In this document: positions 60,715 to 64,000 of the stretch, piece by piece
Position numbering within the stretch: the stretch's first letter is position 1
How the letters are laid out: every line of letters starts with the position of its first letter
Assembly (NCBI GenBank): GCA_947497295.1
Contig: CANMFU010000002.1
Coordinates: 1 to 64,000 of the forward strand
Length of the DNA: 64,000 bases
Source of the DNA: an uncultured Roseovarius sp.
GTDB lineage: Bacteria; Pseudomonadota; Alphaproteobacteria; Rhodobacterales; Rhodobacteraceae
Reading direction: 5' to 3'
Made by a program: the position numbers and the translations under genes
Notes under the pieces: model-generated
What the model saw: only the letters and a program-made list of their open reading frames with translations
What the model was told of the DNA's origin: nothing
Databases searched by the model: none

Positions 60715-62127
60715 TCAGGAAAGCGTCGCAACGCGGATATTGTTGGTGCTGCCGGATTGCCCGAAGGGCACACCGGAGAGCACGACGATCCGGTCGCCGG
60801 CCGTGATCTGCAGTTCGTCTCGACAGGTCCAGATGGCTGTTTCGACCATGCTTTCATAATCCACGACGCTATCCTCGGTCACCGCCCTAGCGCCCCAGAG
60901 AAGTGCCATCCGCCGCGATACAGCAGCATCTCGTGTCAGGGCCAGCAATGGAAGCAACGGACGCCGCGCTGCGACTCGCGCTGCGGTGATCCCCGTCAGG
61001 GAATAGGCTACGATTGCCGATGCGCCGAGCGAGGTGCCGAGCATCGCACCATGATCCGCGATAGCGTCCGCCGGCGTGGCCGGTCGATCGCGGCTCGCCT
61101 CGACGGCCTTGGTGTAGAGCGAATGTGCCTCGGTGCTGTGCAGGATGCGGTCCATGACTGCCACGGCTTCGACCGGATAGGCCCCTGTCGCGCTCTCAGC
61201 CGACAGCATCACCGCATCGGCTCCGTCATAGATCGCAGTAGCCACGTCCGAGGCTTCGGCCCGGGTAGGTGCGGGCGAGGCGGTCATGGATTCGAGCATC
61301 TGGGTTGCCACGATGACCGGGCCGCTCTGGCGACGGCAAAGCGCGATGATCTCCTTCTGCCGTGCGGGGACGTCCTCCGGCGGGATCTCAACGCCCAGAT
61401 CACCACGGGCGATCATCACCGCGTCGGCTTTGCGGACAATCGCGTCGATTTCTTCGAGAGCCGACGGCTTCTCGATCTTCGCAATCAGCCCTGCCCGGCC
61501 GTTCACGATCTCGGTGATCTCGTTTAGATCGCTGGCCTTCTGGACGAATGACAGCGCAACCCAATCCACCCCCTGAGACAGACCGAACTCAAGATCGCGG
61601 CGGTCTTTTGCCGTTAGCACCGGCAGATCGAGGACCGTGTCCGGCAGGTTGACGCCCTTGCGGTCGCTGACGGTTCCACCTTCCAGCACTTCCGCGTCGA
61701 TCTGGTCGGGACGGGCGGAAAGAACGCGAAGGCGCAACCGTCCGTCGTCGATGAACAGCCGGTGGCCGGGCTGAATGGCCGCAAATATCTCGGGATGGGG
61801 CAGCGGCAGCGGACCCGCTCCTGCCGAGGTGGCGTCTGGCAGGAAGCTAATCTGCTCGCCCCGGGAAAGCGACTGCCGGCCATCCTGAAGACGGCCGAGG
61901 CGTATCTTCGGCCCCTGCAGGTCCTGGAGAATGCCAATCGGCACGCCGACCTCTGTTTCCAGTGCGCGGATCGCTGCAACGACCTCCGCATGGCTCTGGT
62001 GCTCTCCATGACTGAAGTTGAGGCGGAACGTGTCGACCCCTGCCTCAAAGATCTGGCGAAGCATGGCCGGGGCGGCACTGGCAGGACCGACGGTCGCCAC
62101 GATCTTGGCGCGTCTGTTACGGATCAT
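60715..62127 (-). CDS. pyk: Pyruvate kinase
   Basis: The 470-residue protein has pyruvate kinase motifs: KIVATVGPAS, RLNFSHGEH, ILQDLQGPKIRLG, the catalytic IAKIEKPSALEEIDAI, MIARGDLGVEIP, and ATQMLESM followed by PTRAEASDVATAIYDGADAV. A C-terminal regulatory domain follows. It transfers phosphate from PEP to ADP. The gene starts 18 bases after the glycerate-kinase stop and ends 25 bases before eno, so all are likely co-transcribed. It corresponds to TtuE in known tartrate operons. Confidence 0.93.
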   Translation of the reverse strand: MIRNRRAKIVATVGPASAAPAMLRQIFEAGVDTFRLNFSHGEHQSHAEVVAAIRALETEVGVPIGILQDLQGPKIRLGRLQDGRQSLSRGEQISFLPDATSAGAGPLPLPHPEIFAAIQPGHRLFIDDGRLRLRVLSARPDQIDAEVLEGGTVSDRKGVNLPDTVLDLPVLTAKDRRDLEFGLSQGVDWVALSFVQKASDLNEITEIVNGRAGLIAKIEKPSALEEIDAIVRKADAVMIARGDLGVEIPPEDVPARQKEIIALCRRQSGPVIVATQMLESMTASPAPTRAEASDVATAIYDGADAVMLSAESATGAYPVEAVAVMDRILHSTEAHSLYTKAVEASRDRPATPADAIADHGAMLGTSLGASAIVAYSLTGITAARVAARRPLLPLLALTRDAAVSRRMALLWGARAVTEDSVVDYESMVETAIWTCRDELQITAGDRIVVLSGVPFGQSGSTNNIRVATLS

Positions 62128-62145
62128 GGGGCTCTTCCTTGTGGG

Positions 62146-63402
62146 TCAGGCGACGAGGATCGCTCTGAAGTCGTTGACGTTCGTCAGGGTTGGGCCGGTG
62201 CGCAGCAGCGCGCCAAGCGCTTCGAAGAAGCTGTAGCTGTCGTGCCTTGCCAGAAAGTCGCGGGCGGTGAGGCCTTGGTGTTCGGCCTCCTTAAGTGTTT
62301 GGGGCGAGATGACAGCGCCGGCCGCGTCCTCCGTTCCGTCGATGCCGTCGGTGTCCACGGCGAGCGCGTGGATGCCGGCGTGGCCATTCAGGACGATCGC
62401 CAGCGCGAGGAGGAACTCGGTGTTCCGCCCGCCGCGCCCCGGTGGCGTCTCACCGATGGTTACGGTGCCCTCGCCGCCAGACAGCAGGACGGCAGGTTCC
62501 GGGACAGGCGTGCCGTGGGCGGCAACGGCGCGGGCAATTCCCGCCATCACCGTGCCCATCTGTGCGGCCTCGCCCTCCAGGGCATCTCCGAGAAGCACTG
62601 GGGTGACACCAGCCTCTCGCGCCACCTCTGCCGCAGCCTCCTGCGACATCTGGGGTGTGGCGATCAGGCGGTAGTCGACGGCGAAATCCGGCTGCGCCTC
62701 CACGGGACGCATCAGGATAGCGCACGCGGCTTCGGGCAGGGACGGGCCGAGCTTTCTTACCAGATGCGACAGGTCCCCCGCGCTGGTCGGGTCAGGCACG
62801 GTCGGTCCCGAGGCGATGGCGGCCGGGTCATCCCCGGGCACATCCGAGATCGCCAGGGTCACCAGCCGGGCCGGTGCGGCTGCGCGTGCAAGGCCGCCCC
62901 CTTTCACCCGCGACAAGCGTCTGCGGATGCGGTTCATGTCATCAATGGCAAGGCCAGAGGCTAGCAGCAGGCGGTTGACAGCGATCTTGTCATCCAGCGT
63001 CAACGGCGCTGCGGGCAGGCTCATGAGGGCCGATCCGCCTCCCGAGATCAGGGCCAGCACCAGATCCTCCGGCCCCGCCTGCTGGACGGTGCTCAGGATC
63101 TCGGCGGCGGCATCCATCCCTGCCTGATCGGGAACCGGGTGCGCCGCCTCGCGCACCACGATCCGATCCGTCGGCACCGCATGACCGTAGCGCGTCACGA
63201 CGAGGCCCGACAGGTCAACATCGGGCCAGGCCTTCTCCACGGCCCGGGCCATGGCGGCGGCGGATTTTCCCGCCCCCACCACGATGCACCGGCCCGTCGG
63301 CTTCTCCGGCAGATGGCGGGCGAGGGCCGTTGCCGGATCCGCGGCGGCGATGGCCGCGTTCATCATTCGCAGCAGCAGGCTGCGCGCATCCTCGTCCCGC
63401 AT
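62146..63402 (-). CDS. ttuD: Glycerate 2-kinase / hydroxypyruvate reductase-family (MOFRL) protein
   Basis: The 418-residue protein has the glycerate-kinase-2 N-terminal domain (GRCIVVGAGKSAAAMARAVE, LALISGGGSALMSLP, RRRLSRVKGGGLARAA) and the C-terminal MOFRL domain (VLLSGGEGTVTI, GRGGRNTEFLLALA, VDTDGIDGTEDAAGA). Such enzymes phosphorylate glycerate to 2-phosphoglycerate; TtuD was first described as a hydroxypyruvate reductase. It starts eight bases after the tartrate dehydrogenase stop. Confidence 0.9.
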   Translation of the reverse strand: MRDEDARSLLLRMMNAAIAAADPATALARHLPEKPTGRCIVVGAGKSAAAMARAVEKAWPDVDLSGLVVTRYGHAVPTDRIVVREAAHPVPDQAGMDAAAEILSTVQQAGPEDLVLALISGGGSALMSLPAAPLTLDDKIAVNRLLLASGLAIDDMNRIRRRLSRVKGGGLARAAAPARLVTLAISDVPGDDPAAIASGPTVPDPTSAGDLSHLVRKLGPSLPEAACAILMRPVEAQPDFAVDYRLIATPQMSQEAAAEVAREAGVTPVLLGDALEGEAAQMGTVMAGIARAVAAHGTPVPEPAVLLSGGEGTVTIGETPPGRGGRNTEFLLALAIVLNGHAGIHALAVDTDGIDGTEDAAGAVISPQTLKEAEHQGLTARDFLARHDSYSFFEALGALLRTGPTLTNVNDFRAILVA

Positions 63403-63410
63403 GTCTGGCC

Positions 63411-64000
63411 TCAGATGTTATCGCCGCGGATGGCGTCGCAGACGGCATCCGTGACCTGCTGCGTGTTGGCACTTCCGCCGACATCAGGCGTCATCACGCC
63501 GTCGGCGCAGACCTTCTCGACGGCGCGCATCATGCGTATGGCAGCATCGGCCTCACCCAGATGCTCCAGCATCTGCGCCGCCGTCCAGAAGGTAGCCACC
63601 GGATTGGCGATGCCTTTGCCGGTGATGTCGAAGGCCGAGCCATGGATCGGCTCAAACATCGAGGGATAACGGCGCTCGGGGTCGATGTTGCCAGTCGGTG
63701 CCACACCGAGGCTTCCGGCCAGTGCGCCGGCCAGATCCGACAGGATGTCGGCGTGGAGATTGGTGGCGACGATGGTATCAAGGCTCTGAGGGTTCTTGAC
63801 CATCCGCACGGTCATGGCGTCCACCAGCATCTTGTCCCAGGTGACGTCCGGAAACTCCTTCGACACCTCGGCGGCAATCTCGTCCCACATGACCATGCCG
63901 AAACGCTGCGCATTCGATTTGGTCACCACGGTCAGGAACTTGCGCGGCCGTGACTGCGCCAGTTTGAAGGCATAGCGCATGATCCGGGTGACCCCGACGC
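63411..64000 (-). CDS. ttuC: Tartrate dehydrogenase / isopropylmalate-type dehydrogenase (partial)
   Basis: The C-terminal 196 residues are in the window; the frame is open to the window end (GVTRIMRYAFKLAQ). Motifs of the NAD-dependent beta-decarboxylating dehydrogenase family are clear: KSNAQRFGMVMWDEI, the catalytic D-x(3)-R-M and LHADILSDLAGALAGSLGVA, and FEPIHGSAFDITGKGIANPV. The G-V-A-P-T-G-N pattern and the next genes favour tartrate dehydrogenase over isopropylmalate dehydrogenase. It oxidises tartrate and related hydroxy acids towards glycerate. Confidence 0.87.
   Translation of the reverse strand, partial: VGVTRIMRYAFKLAQSRPRKFLTVVTKSNAQRFGMVMWDEIAAEVSKEFPDVTWDKMLVDAMTVRMVKNPQSLDTIVATNLHADILSDLAGALAGSLGVAPTGNIDPERRYPSMFEPIHGSAFDITGKGIANPVATFWTAAQMLEHLGEADAAIRMMRAVEKVCADGVMTPDVGGSANTQQVTDAVCDAIRGDNI

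Overview
The window looks like chromosome or large-plasmid DNA of a GC-rich alphaproteobacterium, most likely a Rhodobacterales (Roseobacter-group) species. This is inferred from gene content: puuAB next to potFGHI, a hmuRSTUV haem locus with its own exbB-exbD-tonB, a luxR-luxI pair, an RTX/Hint secreted-protein remnant, a branched-chain ketoacid dehydrogenase operon and a tartrate-degradation operon. No rRNA, tRNA or CRISPR array was recognised.

Layout. (1) 1-12413: surface-polysaccharide locus. It holds a GH16 glycanase with RTX repeats (cut by the window start), a Wzx-like flippase, a GT4 glycosyltransferase, two methyltransferases, a sulfotransferase, a GT39-like membrane glycosyltransferase, an UPF0104/LPG-synthase-TM protein, two left-handed beta-helix acyltransferases and an extended-SDR sugar epimerase. 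(2) 13015-20556: putrescine import and gamma-glutamylation operon puuA-puuB-potF-potG-potH-potI, divergent from a GntR/FCD regulator. (3) 20627-22882: decayed gene fragments, ending in a multiply frameshifted RTX+Hint gene. (4) 23550-28469: branched-chain 2-oxoacid dehydrogenase (E1a, E1b, E2, E3), followed by an etfB remnant. (5) 29152-36601: an unusual set of a TonB receptor, secreted cupin, small membrane protein, Tat-exported binding protein, ABC permease, ABC ATPase and NnrS. (6) 37057-47372: TonB/ExbD/ExbD/ExbB, haem receptor, HmuS, HmuT, HmuU, HmuV, a ChaN-like protein and an ABM-type monooxygenase. (7) 47434-54381: transposase and glycosyltransferase debris, a polysaccharide-deacetylase-family hydrolase, a YczE-like membrane protein, a FadL-like porin, luxI, luxR and an XRE regulator. 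(8) 55049-58903: an IS1595-family element with a perfect 8-bp target duplication and an extra gene, then an orphan toxin-tail/immunity-like pair and a FimB/FimE-type tyrosine recombinase. (9) 59392-64000: enolase, pyruvate kinase, glycerate 2-kinase and a partial tartrate dehydrogenase.

How the parts work together. The puu-pot genes import putrescine and start its gamma-glutamyl breakdown. The Ton module lies between two TonB receptors and probably energises both. The hmu genes carry haem inwards and release its iron. The tartrate genes form a path from tartrate through glycerate, 2-phosphoglycerate and PEP to pyruvate. The most unusual pieces are the NnrS/ABC/cupin/TonB-receptor set, the FadL porin beside an extended LuxI, and the IS1595 element with cargo next to a toxin-tail pair and a phase-variation-type recombinase with a nearby inverted repeat.
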